A stretch of 16,988 nucleotides of DNA from JBGTKH01 sp041744735. Its GTDB lineage: Bacteria; Planctomycetota; Planctomycetia; Pirellulales; Pirellulaceae. Below the pieces are notes generated by a model that made no database searches, was not told the DNA's origin, and saw only the letters and a list, made by a program, of their open reading frames with translations. This document shows, piece by piece, positions 7,091 to 14,953 of the stretch (position 1 is its first letter; each line of letters opens with the position of its first letter). Location of the stretch: contig JBGTKH010000202.1 of assembly GCA_041744735.1 (NCBI GenBank), positions 1 through 16,988 of the forward strand, read 5' to 3'. The translations under genes were made by a program, and so were the position numbers.

Positions 7091-8321
7091 TCGCGATGTA
7101 TCCGGGCGTGACCCACGTGTGCGTAGTCGCGAACATCTTAAGAGCACAATCAGTCTTGTTCCGACGCATGTACTTCAACAACGCGGAGTCGTCCGCGTGC
7201 TTCGTTCCAAGAGCCGCGTTCAACTTTTTCCGACCGTTCGCTTTTAGAAGTTGCGGTTCGAGCGATGGGTAGCGTTCGTCTGCGTCCCAGAAAATGCCAA
7301 TCGTCGAATCGGCTTCGCTCAGATAATCAGCGTACTTCTCCCAAAATGCGGCAGCATCCCCGTCGTTGTCCGCCACGACTCGCACATCCAGCTCCAGAAG
7401 ACTCGCAATCTCCAGAAAACGTTTGAACGCGAGCGAGCCAACGGAGATCACATCGACTCCGTTTTCAAGCGGCATCTTCCCATGCTTGTCCCGATACGCT
7501 CTCTGCACGATCAGTTCGTCCGAGGGACCTTCGACGAGGATGCTCCGCTTCGACAGAAGCAGTCGCAGAGTGTCGTACCCCGGTAGCTTCATGAAGTAGT
7601 CCTTGGTCTCCGGTGTCAAACCGGTTAGCGACGCCGTCTTGCCGCTGTGTGAGACGAGCCGGAGGTTGTCGATCCCCAACTTGTTCAAGACGAACGCGCT
7701 GTGCGTGGTGAGAATCACCTGCCGATCTGCGCAATCGTTGCAGATGTCATTCATGAGCATGTTCAAGTTCGAGTGCGACAGATGATTTTCAGGCTCTTCG
7801 ATAAGCAGGATCCGTGACTGTTCCGCCCCAGCAATCGCCAGCCGCATCTGTACGCGGCATTGTTCGCCTTTCCCTGCACAGTCAAACGGCAAGTCGTCCA
7901 GGTGAGGAGTGACGGCGCTGTCCCACGAGGATCTGGATGACATGTCCATCTGGACTGTCAGCTTCTTCTTCGTTGCGGGGTTGCCCTGTTGCTCCAGATG
8001 CTCATTGACTTTCAAGACATTCGGTTCCTGCGCGAACCCATGACGAAGCTTCTTGTACGCAAGCGAAAGTTGGTGTCGCTGATCTGTGGAGAGAACCTCG
8101 TTTACTTTTTGCGACAAGTATTGGTTCGGGCCGCGATGTACCCGCGCAAGGCTGGTGTCGATCGTTGCAGTCCTGAATGGCAAATTCCTGAGCGTCACTC
8201 CGTTCCCGCTGAACGATCTCCATGTCACTCGGTAGTACTCAACAGGTAACACGATCGGATTCGAGTTGTCAGCAGCATACTCGCTGAGCGACTCGACGTA
8301 GTCGTCATCGACCTCGATCAT
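7077..8321 (-). pseudogene. gajA: Gabija nuclease GajA, C-terminal fragment (ATPase second half + TOPRIM)
   Basis: A 414-codon open frame. From its first ATG (8321) it carries an ABC-type signature-like AGKGEQ (149-154), Walker B ILLIEEPENHLS (171-182), H-loop TTHS (205-208), and a TOPRIM domain with LVEGPSD (262-268) and VVADNDGD (315-322), ending near PGYIANAIE. These are the OLD-family ATPase/nuclease elements of GajA, but Walker A lies in the preceding ORF. The frame is open before the ATG and reads C-P-G-L-V-L-M-I-E-V-D-D-D-Y, which looks like continuous ancestral coding sequence. The fragment's ATG is therefore probably internal, and a frameshift splits the gene. Translation could still restart here through a TGATG overlap. 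Confidence 0.85.
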
Positions 8322-8641
8322 CAGTACGAGTCCAGGGCAGAATCGCCGACATCGTCGCGAAAGTACGCCTCGATTAGGATTCGCGGTGGGTGCGTGTGCT
8401 CATTACGCCGGCGTTTGTCGAAGTACTCGGCCACTGTTGCCGCATTGAAGAGATATGGGTCGAGCGCGTAATCGATTGTGCGACCGTCGTACTGGCGGGT
8501 GAGGACAAGGGTGATCGCCTCAAGAACTGACGTCTTCCCCGTCTCGTTATCGCCAACAATGACGTTGAGCATTTCATTCAACTGAAATGTGAAGTCGTTG
8601 AGTCGTTTGAAGCCATCGATGTAAACGCGGTTAAGGTGCAT
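8321..8641 (-). pseudogene. gajA: Gabija nuclease GajA, N-terminal fragment (Walker A half)
   Basis: A 106-residue frame from ATG 8641 with the OLD/RecF-like opening MHLNRVYIDGFKRLNDF and Walker A GDNETGKTS (30-38), ending in TGA 8321-8323. The sequence is coherent to about ILIEAYFRDDVGDSA and then stops, while the downstream frame resumes with PGLVLMIEVDDDY. The two halves total about 520 residues against about 580 for Bacillus GajA. OLD-family ATPases usually carry more sequence between these blocks, so a small deletion of non-triplet length at about 8325-8335 is the simplest cause. The stop and the next ATG form TGATG, so some re-initiation is possible, but a split ATP-binding domain from two chains has not been shown for Gabija. 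Confidence 0.82.
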
Positions 8642-9101
8642 GGAACGTGCATGGAACCGATTCTGCTGGGATGAAGTACTAACGAGCTAGGGCCTCGCTG
8701 GCCGGGATCCGGAGCGTTTTGCAGTGGCCCGGTGCTTGTTGATACTGACCCATCGCGATTCCAATTCGCGTCAACGGTCGATGACAAAAAAGGTAACAGG
8801 AACCGAAATCGCCGTCCAGTTGCTGTACGCTACCTTGCGTTTGCATCGGAGATGCGGCTTGTCAGTCAGATGGACGGTGGAGTAGAGCAAATCGACCAAC
8901 CGTCGACCGCCGCCAAGTACGCTGGTTTCGTTGAGTGCGTCGTTGCTGTCGGTCAGGCCGCGATGTCAAACTTTCAACTTTCGAAGACCGCGCAATCACC
9001 GACGCTTCACCCGACGAAGGCGACGATCATTATCGCCGATGTCGAAGAATTTTACATCTTGGACCGTCCAATCGAGCACAGATTGCCAAGCTCGACTGGC
9101 G
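8642..9101. other. Gene-poor spacer between gajA and rho
   Basis: About 460 nt with no supportable gene. An open frame of 131 codons (8732-9127, +) runs into the antisense of rho, has no ribosome binding site and shows no family features, so it is not called. The region would contain the gajA promoter (minus strand, near 8650-8750) and the rho 3' end. No terminator hairpin or dispersed repeat was recognised. It may be remnant DNA at the edge of the defence island. Confidence 0.5.
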
Positions 9102-10412
9102 CTAGTCCAGCACCTTCGCGCCGCTGATCAGTTTGATGAACTCGGCATTGCTCTTGAAGCGGCCGAGTTGCTTGGTCAGTTGCTCCATCGCGTCGACGTG
9201 GTGCATCGACGTGAGCGTGCGGCGGAGCATGGTGACGGCGTGCAGCGTCTCGGGATCGTGCAGCAACTCTTCGCGGCGCGTGCCGGATTGCGAAATGTCG
9301 ATCGCCGGCCAGACGCGGCGGTCGGCCAGCTTGTGGTCCAGCACCAACTCCATGTTGCCGGTGCCTTTGAATTCTTGGAAGATCAGTTCGTCCATGCGGC
9401 TGCCGGTGTCGATCAGTGCGGTGCCGACGATCGTCAGCGAGCCGCCCTCTTCGAACGCGCGAGCCGTGGCGAACAACTTCTTGGGCACGTCCATTGCCTT
9501 GATGTCCACGCCGCCCGACATCGTGCGGCCGGTGTTGCCGACCCACTTGTTGAAGGCGCGGGCCAGGCGCGTGATCGAGTCCATCAGCAAGAACACGTCC
9601 TTGCCCATTTCGGTCAACCGCCGACAGCGCTCGACCATCAATTGCGACAGACGCACGTGACTTTCGACGTCTTGATCCAAACTGCTGGCGACGACTTCAC
9701 CGTTGACGTTACGCTTCATATCGGTCACTTCTTCCGGCCGTTCGTCGATCAGCAGCACCATCAATTTCACGCCGGGGTAATTCGTCGCGATACCCTGGCT
9801 GATGTGCTGCAGCATGATCGTCTTGCCGGTGCGCGGTGGAGCCACGATCAGCGCACGCTGCCCGCGGCCCAGCGGCGTAAGTAAATCCATGACGCGCGTG
9901 GTGAGCGGTTGTGGGCCGACTTCCAGCCGATACCATTGCTCGGGGTTGATCGGCGTCAGCGAGTCGAACGTTTTGACGTTGATGTAATCGTCCGGCGGCA
10001 TGCCGTCCACGTCGGTGATTTCCCGCAGCCGCGGACCTTGCTGTTTGCGGGCGTGTTGCACCATGCCGTGAATCATCACGCCTTGCCGCAGCCCGTACTT
10101 CTCGATCATCGTGCCGGGCACGAAGGGATCGGTGCGTTCGCGCGAATAATTATTGTCGGGACTGCGCAGAAAGCCGTAACCGTTGGGGTGCATTTCCAAG
10201 AGACCGAAGCCGGGCTCGAGCGGCGCGTCGCCATTTTCCAACGGTTCGACATCGGGACCGGGCTGTGAACGCGGGCCCAATTCGGACTGCGGCCGGCGCC
10301 TCCGCCCGCCACCAGACCTGCGGCCTCCCGAGTTACCATTGGAACCACCGCCGTAGCGGCCACCAGAGCGGCCACTGCCGCCGGGCCTTGAACGAAACTT
10401 CTTTTTCCCCAT
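9102..10412 (-). CDS. rho: Transcription termination factor Rho
   Basis: A 436-residue hexameric RNA-dependent ATPase that ends untranslated transcripts. Visible: a basic Gly/Arg/Ser-rich disordered N-terminus (1-50), then an RNA-binding cold-shock-like domain with the RNP1-type GYGFLRS (78-84), Walker A APPRTGKT (191-198), DERPEE (223-228), Walker B LLMDS (275-279), the R-loop region MSGGVD (298-303) and GTALIDTGSRMDE (330-342). The P-loop is PPRTGKT where E. coli has PPKAGKT. The start ATG 10412 follows an AGGTGA ribosome binding site. The usual N-terminal helical bundle seems replaced by the Gly/Arg-rich segment. It is monocistronic and divergent from the gene at 11160. Confidence 0.97.
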   Translation of the reverse strand: MGKKKFRSRPGGSGRSGGRYGGGSNGNSGGRRSGGGRRRRPQSELGPRSQPGPDVEPLENGDAPLEPGFGLLEMHPNGYGFLRSPDNNYSRERTDPFVPGTMIEKYGLRQGVMIHGMVQHARKQQGPRLREITDVDGMPPDDYINVKTFDSLTPINPEQWYRLEVGPQPLTTRVMDLLTPLGRGQRALIVAPPRTGKTIMLQHISQGIATNYPGVKLMVLLIDERPEEVTDMKRNVNGEVVASSLDQDVESHVRLSQLMVERCRRLTEMGKDVFLLMDSITRLARAFNKWVGNTGRTMSGGVDIKAMDVPKKLFATARAFEEGGSLTIVGTALIDTGSRMDELIFQEFKGTGNMELVLDHKLADRRVWPAIDISQSGTRREELLHDPETLHAVTMLRRTLTSMHHVDAMEQLTKQLGRFKSNAEFIKLISGAKVLD

Positions 10413-11159
10413 AGGTCACCTAGAACTGGTGTGAGATCAAGCACCGGACATCGCCGGCGCGCGGTAACAAACACAAAGATTATGTAGAAGCGAACCTCGA
10501 CCCCACTGAGCAACTCATGCCGGGGACCGCAGTCCAAACCAGAATTTAAATCCCAAAGGGGTGAATGCTGTCACGTTACGCAAGCTGCAAACGCGAAGCA
10601 TCCGCTCACTCGTGGAAGCACTTCCGCCGCAAGATAACGCTCGCTATGCGATGCGACGATCCAAGGCATCTTGGACACTGTGACCCTTTCGACTTCTCTG
10701 CCTTCGGACAGCCGCGTAACCGGGCCAATCCTTCCACAACGAGGCGAACCTATTTCGCTAGGCCAAAATTTAAAGTGGCGTCCAACCGTGTGAATGAAGC
10801 TCGAGAAGCGCCTCGAATCCCCCAATAACTTAGTCTACTTCCTCTCAGACTCTTTTCACCAGGGGGCGAGAAAACCCAACATCAGCGGTCTGGGTCGATA
10901 GCGCCTACATGCCAGACAGAAGTTTTACTACGGCAATCTTACTCATGTCTTCGTCTGTGTCAAGCTATCAGTGCACCGGTTGTCGGCAAATCGGCAACTT
11001 TTTTCCAGAAATTTCGCTCCACCAGCCGCCGCCGACTCTGCTGGCTGCCCCGCAACTTTCGCCTAATCGTCATTTTTTCTGCGATTGATACGACCGGTTG
11101 GCCGATAACGGAGCAATAGCCGAAATCGATCCTTCCATTCAGTATAGGCAGATATCTCC
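10413..11159. other. Long divergent spacer upstream of rho and the thioredoxin/YHS gene
   Basis: About 750 nt with no gene I can support. An 84-codon frame at 10571-10825 (-) has no recognisable features. The segment is more AT-rich in patches (aatttaaatc near 10545, aaaatttaaag near 10765). It must hold the promoters of rho (minus strand) and of the gene at 11160 (plus strand). The long leader before rho would allow autoregulation, as known for rho in other bacteria, but no attenuator structure was identified by eye. Confidence 0.45.
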
Positions 11160-12752
11160 ATGCGCGCGATGAAACGTTTTCTCCTGGCAGTTTCCCTGCT
11201 GGCAGCGTTCGCAGCCGGCACAGTCTCGGCCCAAGACCTTGTTCCATGGGCTCACGATGTGCGGCAAGCTCTGGACATCGCGGCCGCGCAGAATCGACTG
11301 GTGCTGATTCACTTCTGGTCCGACGACTGCCCGCCGTGCCGCGCCGTGGAACAACGAGTTTTCACACGTCACGAAGTGGCTCAGGCGATGGCCGCCAATT
11401 ATGTTCCGGTGAAGGTGAACGCCAAGGCATCGCCCGACGTCGCTCGTCAATACCGCGTCGACCGCTGGCCCACCGACGTAATCGTTAACGCGCAAGGTGA
11501 AGAACTATACCGCCGAGTGAGTTCGCAGGATCCCGTCGAATTCGCGGCACTGATCGATCAAGTGGCAGCGAAAGCCTTGCCGGCCGCAAGCCAGCCGTGG
11601 GAACACGTCGCCCGCGGGCCACAGCAAGGACCTTCGCCCTATCAACCGGTACAGTACCAGGGTCCGGCCTCGCCCTACCAGCCGCCGCAACATAGCCGCG
11701 AAAGCTCGTCGTATCAGGCTAGTCCTTACGACACGGGCCGTTCGCCGTATGTGCCTCAGCAACAACCAACGAGTTCATTCGGCGGTAACGGCCAAAGTTA
11801 CGGTCCGACCTATACCGCAAACAGCGGCGCCGGCGGACAGTACGGCGGACAAAACTACGATCACAACTATGGGCAAGCGCAAGGACAGAGCTACGGACAG
11901 CCGAGCCCTCAAGGTCAGGTTCCCAGCGGCCAACAAGGGTACGGACAAAGTTACGGGCAGAACAGCGCTCAAAGTCAAAGTCCGTACGGTGCGGCACCGA
12001 ATAATAATAGCCCGCCGCCGCGCACTCCAGAGATGGTCTTGAATCGCGCCTACAACAGTGGCGCGGCGGCACCCGATCGCCAGAGCTGGCAAAACGACAC
12101 GCAGCCTCAGCCCTCTGACTCGCGCTCGCAGCAGCCGCATGCTGGCTATCAACAACCGGCCGGCGGCGGCTACGAAGATCGCGGCAGCTACGGGGCGCAA
12201 CCATACGGCCATCCGAATCCGCAGCCGGCACCGTCGCACAACACGCAGCGCGATGCTCAATTCGCACCAACTCCCGTGAACAATCCCTATCACAACCAAC
12301 CAGCTTGGTCCGACGACAACCGCTCGCAGCAATCCATTCAACCGCCGCGGCAGCAGACACCGCAGATTCCAGCGGGTAATCCGCCGCTGGCCATGGACGG
12401 CTATTGCCCGGTGACGCTGGTTCAGAATCAGAAATGGATTCAGGCCGACGCTCAATGGGGCGCAATCCACCGCGGACGCACGTACCTGTTCGCCGGGCAA
12501 GCCGAACAGCAACGCTTCTTGGCCAACCCGGATGCCTTCAGTCCCGTCGTTTCCGGCTTCGATCCGGTGAAGCTAAAGGACCAAGGGCAATGGATCGACG
12601 GCAAGCGTCAGCACGGCGTGTTCTACCAAAACCGCATCTATCTGTTCGCCGACGAACCGGCTCTGCAGCGCTTCTGGCAGTCGCCCGACTTTTACGCCGC
12701 CGCCGCGCAACAAGCCATGCAACAAAACGCAGTACCCAACGTGCAGCGGTAA
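11160..12752 (+). CDS. Secreted thioredoxin-fold protein with Gln/Tyr-rich low-complexity centre and two YHS-like modules
   Basis: A 530-residue protein. A signal peptide (about 1-24: basic start, hydrophobic core, VSA before QDL) sends it across the inner membrane. Residues 30-145 are a thioredoxin-like domain with the redox pair C57-P-P-C60 in FWSDDCPPC and a cis-Pro region RWPTDVIV. Residues about 160-405 are low complexity, rich in Q, S, Y, G and P with repeated SYGQ/GYGQ units. Two tandem YHS-like modules follow (from about 414, GYCPVTL; and from about 466, GFDPVKL), each with a W, a GxxxxxRxYLFA strand and a final RF[LW]. YHS modules are associated with metal-linked proteins. ATG 11160 or 11169 may be the start. 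The role could be metal or cysteine handling in the periplasm; this is inference. Confidence 0.85.
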   Translation: MRAMKRFLLAVSLLAAFAAGTVSAQDLVPWAHDVRQALDIAAAQNRLVLIHFWSDDCPPCRAVEQRVFTRHEVAQAMAANYVPVKVNAKASPDVARQYRVDRWPTDVIVNAQGEELYRRVSSQDPVEFAALIDQVAAKALPAASQPWEHVARGPQQGPSPYQPVQYQGPASPYQPPQHSRESSSYQASPYDTGRSPYVPQQQPTSSFGGNGQSYGPTYTANSGAGGQYGGQNYDHNYGQAQGQSYGQPSPQGQVPSGQQGYGQSYGQNSAQSQSPYGAAPNNNSPPPRTPEMVLNRAYNSGAAAPDRQSWQNDTQPQPSDSRSQQPHAGYQQPAGGGYEDRGSYGAQPYGHPNPQPAPSHNTQRDAQFAPTPVNNPYHNQPAWSDDNRSQQSIQPPRQQTPQIPAGNPPLAMDGYCPVTLVQNQKWIQADAQWGAIHRGRTYLFAGQAEQQRFLANPDAFSPVVSGFDPVKLKDQGQWIDGKRQHGVFYQNRIYLFADEPALQRFWQSPDFYAAAAQQAMQQNAVPNVQR

Positions 12753-12767
12753 ATCGCTATTCGCATC

Positions 12768-12883
12768 CTTGTAGCCGAAGTCGCCAAGACTTCGGGCTTG
12801 TAGCCGAAGTCGCCAAGACTTCGGGCTTGTAGCCGAAGTCGCCAAGACTTCGGACTTGTAGCCGAAGTCGCCAAGACTTCGGG
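12768..12883. repeat. Four-unit tandem array of a 29-bp hairpin repeat
   Basis: Four adjacent 29-bp units start at 12768, 12797, 12826 and 12855, nearly identical (unit 3 ends cgga rather than cggg). Each contains CCGAAGTC-GCCAA-GACTTCGG, a perfect 8-bp stem with a 5-nt loop. The array begins 15 nt after the stop of the thioredoxin/YHS gene, so its transcript would end in up to four stems. There are no spacers between units, so it is not CRISPR. It resembles a REP-type element. Confidence 0.92.
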
Positions 12884-12912
12884 CAGTTGATGCGAATTGA
12901 GCAAACGGGGTC

Positions 12913-12989
12913 GGGAGTCTTTATCCTGTCGGCGGGAGATTACGGGAGTAGTTGACAGCCGCGTCCCCGCCGACATGATAAAGACTCCC
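12913..12989. repeat. Long inverted repeat, 24-bp arms
   Basis: Arms at 12913-12936 and 12966-12989 (begins gggagtctttatc) are complementary with one mismatch, around a 29-nt loop. It has no coding content. It could be a small non-autonomous palindromic element. Confidence 0.88.
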
Positions 12990-13005
12990 GGTGGTGATAC
13001 CGTTT

Positions 13006-13101
13006 GGGCTCAGACGTACAGAATTCAATTTTGCCGGTACATGGTTGCTGTTTTCAGCTCACGTTTTCGCCGGCAAAATTGAATTCTGTACGCCTGAGCC
13101 C
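13006..13101. repeat. Long inverted repeat, 32-bp arms (MITE-like)
   Basis: Arms at 13006-13037 and 13070-13101 (begins gggctcagacgtacag) match with one mismatch. The interior is 32 nt and the whole unit is 96 bp. The arms include an AT-rich gaattcaatttt block, unlike the other palindromes here. No transposase gene is nearby, so any mobility would have to be supplied in trans. Confidence 0.88.
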
Positions 13102-13142
13102 GGCCGCGATTATAAAGACTTCGGGCAGTTGATGCGACCTAT

Positions 13143-13167
13143 CCAAAGTCTTGGCGACTTCGGCTAC
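13143..13167 (-). repeat. Fifth copy of the 29-bp-array unit, reversed
   Basis: Read on the minus strand it gives gtagccgaagtcgccaagac followed by tttgg, one mismatch from the core of the array at 12768-12883. It lies about 20 nt beyond the stop of the small membrane gene (13188-13433), so the array family flanks both convergent transcripts. Confidence 0.85.
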
Positions 13168-13187
13168 TTGGTCACAGCAATGCCGCG

Positions 13188-13433
13188 TTAAGATTTGTTT
13201 AGACCGAATCCCATCGCGATCGCGCCGCCAAGCGCGATCAGCGCGATTCCAACCACCGCGAAAAGAACTCGCATGCCACGCCGGCCAAGCCGTGTTTCCA
13301 GCCAGCGCGCTTTGGGGAGCTGAAAGTACCAGTCCCAATTGAACACTGCGATGGCGACGAGAGAACCGCCCAGTGCAATGCCTACCACGCCCACCACGAC
13401 ATCTTCAAAAATCACGATGCAGGCTGCTCCCAA
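13188..13433 (-). CDS. Small two-span membrane protein, possibly of the immunity-17 (Imm17)-like family
   Basis: An 81-residue protein from ATG 13433, overlapping the end of glpK by 22 nt. It has one hydrophobic segment at about 8-30, a loop FNWDWYFQLPKARWLETRL (31-49) with a basic patch, and a second segment at about 54-75. The FNWDWFF-then-basic pattern between two helices recalls small proteins annotated as immunity 17 family. That recall is from memory, and no toxin partner is seen. Being co-directional with glpK and overlapping it, it probably belongs to the glycerol operon transcript. Confidence 0.6.
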   Translation of the reverse strand: MGAACIVIFEDVVVGVVGIALGGSLVAIAVFNWDWYFQLPKARWLETRLGRRGMRVLFAVVGIALIALGGAIAMGFGLNKS

Positions 13434-14911
13434 TTCTTTGCGCGGCTAACGGCGCGCTGCCAGCCGCGGTACAGGCCATCTCGCTGATCCTGCGGCATCG
13501 CGGGGACAAACTCGCGGTCCAGCGCCCAGTTGCGAGCGACGTCGCTCGTGTCTTTCCAATAGCCGACCGCCAGTCCCGCCAGATATGCCGCGCCCAGCGC
13601 CGTCGTTTCCGACACCACCGGCCGCCGCACGTCAACGCCCAACACGTCGGCTTGAAACTGCATCAACGCGTTGTTTACGGACGCACCGCCGTCGACCTTC
13701 AACACGCGCAAATCGACGCCCGCATCCTTTTGCATGGCTTCCAAAAGGTCGCGAGTCTGATACGCCATCGACTCGACCGCCGCGCGAGCCAAGTGGCCGG
13801 CGTTTGTGCCGCGCGTGATCCCAAAAATCGCGCCGCGAGCGTACGGGTCCCAATGCGGTGCCCCCAATCCCACAAACGCCGGCACGATATAAACGCCATC
13901 CGCGTCCGGCACCGTCGCGGCCAGACGTTCGATTTCTTCCGACTTCTCAATCAAGCCGAGCCCATCGCGCAGCCACTGCACGACAGCGCCGGCGACGAAC
14001 ACCGAACCCTCCAAGCAATACACGACCTTGCCATTCAATCCCCAACCAATCGTCGTGAGCAAATTGTTTTGCGAGGCGATCGGCTGCTCGCCGGTGTTCA
14101 GCAGCAGAAAGCAGCCAGTGCCGTACGTGTTCTTCGCGCTGCCTTCTTCAAAACAAGCTTGCCCGAATGTCGCGGCTTGCTGATCGCCGGCGCACCCGGC
14201 GATGGGGATCGTGGCGCCGAAGTGCTGCTCGTCCGTCTCACCGAACACGTGACTGGATGGCAGCACCTCCGGCAACATCGCTCGTGGAATGCCCAGGATG
14301 CCGAGCAACTCGTCGTCCCAACCGAGTGTGTGAATATTGAAGATCAGCGTGCGGCTGGCGTTGCTGTAATCGGTCACGTGTTTCCGCCCGCCGGTCAGCC
14401 GCCAGATGAGAAACGAATCGACGGTGCCGAACAGCACCTCGCCTCGCTCGGCGCGCTGTCGCAGCGACTCGTCGCGGTCGAGCATGTGCTTGATCTTGGT
14501 GCCAGAGAAATACGCATCGACAACCAGCCCGGTCTTTTCTCGAAACTTGGATTCCAATCCCTCCACCTTCAAGCGATCGCAGATCCCGGCGCTGATGCGG
14601 CTCTGCCAAACGATCGCGTTGCCGATCGGCCGCCCCGTTGCTTTGTCCCACAGGATCGTCGTCTCGCGTTGGTTCGTCACGCCGATCGCCGCGATGTCGC
14701 CGGCCGCCAGCGATGCCTTGGTCAACGCCTCCTTCGCGACCGACAGTTGCGAAGTCCAAATCGCCTCTGGGTCGTGTTCCACATGGCCGGGCGAGGGCAA
14801 AATCTGCTCGAATTCCTGCTGAGCCCACGACACCACGCGGCCGTCGTGCCCGAACACCATCGCACGGCTCGACGTGGTTCCCTGATCCAATGCCAAAACA
14901 TACTTCCCCAT
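13412..14911 (-). CDS. glpK: Glycerol kinase
   Basis: A 499-residue FGGY-family kinase (E. coli GlpK is about 500) converting glycerol and ATP to sn-glycerol 3-phosphate in the cytoplasm. Visible: the N-terminal phosphate loop DQGTTSSR (9-16), the glycerol-binding NQRE (80-83), GTVDSFLIWRLTGG, CAGDQQAATFGQ with the catalytic Asp, the YGTGCFLLLNTG phosphate-2 region and GGASVNNALMQFQAD near the C-terminus. No truncation. ATG 14911 lies 42 nt after the glpD stop, so the two form one operon and GlpD uses the GlpK product. A 584-codon frame on the opposite strand is only a GC-rich shadow. Confidence 0.97.
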   Translation of the reverse strand: MGKYVLALDQGTTSSRAMVFGHDGRVVSWAQQEFEQILPSPGHVEHDPEAIWTSQLSVAKEALTKASLAAGDIAAIGVTNQRETTILWDKATGRPIGNAIVWQSRISAGICDRLKVEGLESKFREKTGLVVDAYFSGTKIKHMLDRDESLRQRAERGEVLFGTVDSFLIWRLTGGRKHVTDYSNASRTLIFNIHTLGWDDELLGILGIPRAMLPEVLPSSHVFGETDEQHFGATIPIAGCAGDQQAATFGQACFEEGSAKNTYGTGCFLLLNTGEQPIASQNNLLTTIGWGLNGKVVYCLEGSVFVAGAVVQWLRDGLGLIEKSEEIERLAATVPDADGVYIVPAFVGLGAPHWDPYARGAIFGITRGTNAGHLARAAVESMAYQTRDLLEAMQKDAGVDLRVLKVDGGASVNNALMQFQADVLGVDVRRPVVSETTALGAAYLAGLAVGYWKDTSDVARNWALDREFVPAMPQDQRDGLYRGWQRAVSRAKNWEQPAS

Positions 14912-14953
14912 ACGCCTACCCGTACCTATCCGCCCACGATGACTTTGGCGAAA

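Larger units (their letters stand above)
12873..13137. repeat. 23-bp direct repeats bracketing a palindrome-rich insert
   Basis: An identical 23-bp sequence, starting aagacttcgggcag, lies at 12873-12895 (running out of the last array unit) and at 13115-13137. Between them sit two long inverted repeats. The arrangement looks like an insertion with duplicated ends, or recombination between two array copies. Confidence 0.8.

Noticed and set aside
8319..8323. GajA as two genuine, translationally coupled subunits
   Set aside because: The TGATG overlap allows it, but the second frame is open and coherent upstream of its ATG, so a frameshift is the simpler reading. Kept open as a test in the findings.
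8732..9127. 131-codon open frame on the + strand
   Set aside because: No ribosome binding site or family features; it overlaps the 3' end of rho antisense.
10571..10825. 84-codon open frame in the rho leader (-)
   Set aside because: No recognisable motif and unusual composition; treated as spacer.
11719..12512. Two ~245-codon frames on the minus strand
   Set aside because: They are antisense shadows of the Gln/Tyr-rich low-complexity region, with Arg-rich, featureless translations.
12768..12883. Possible CRISPR array
   Set aside because: The units are directly adjacent with no spacers, each is a hairpin, and no cas gene is present.
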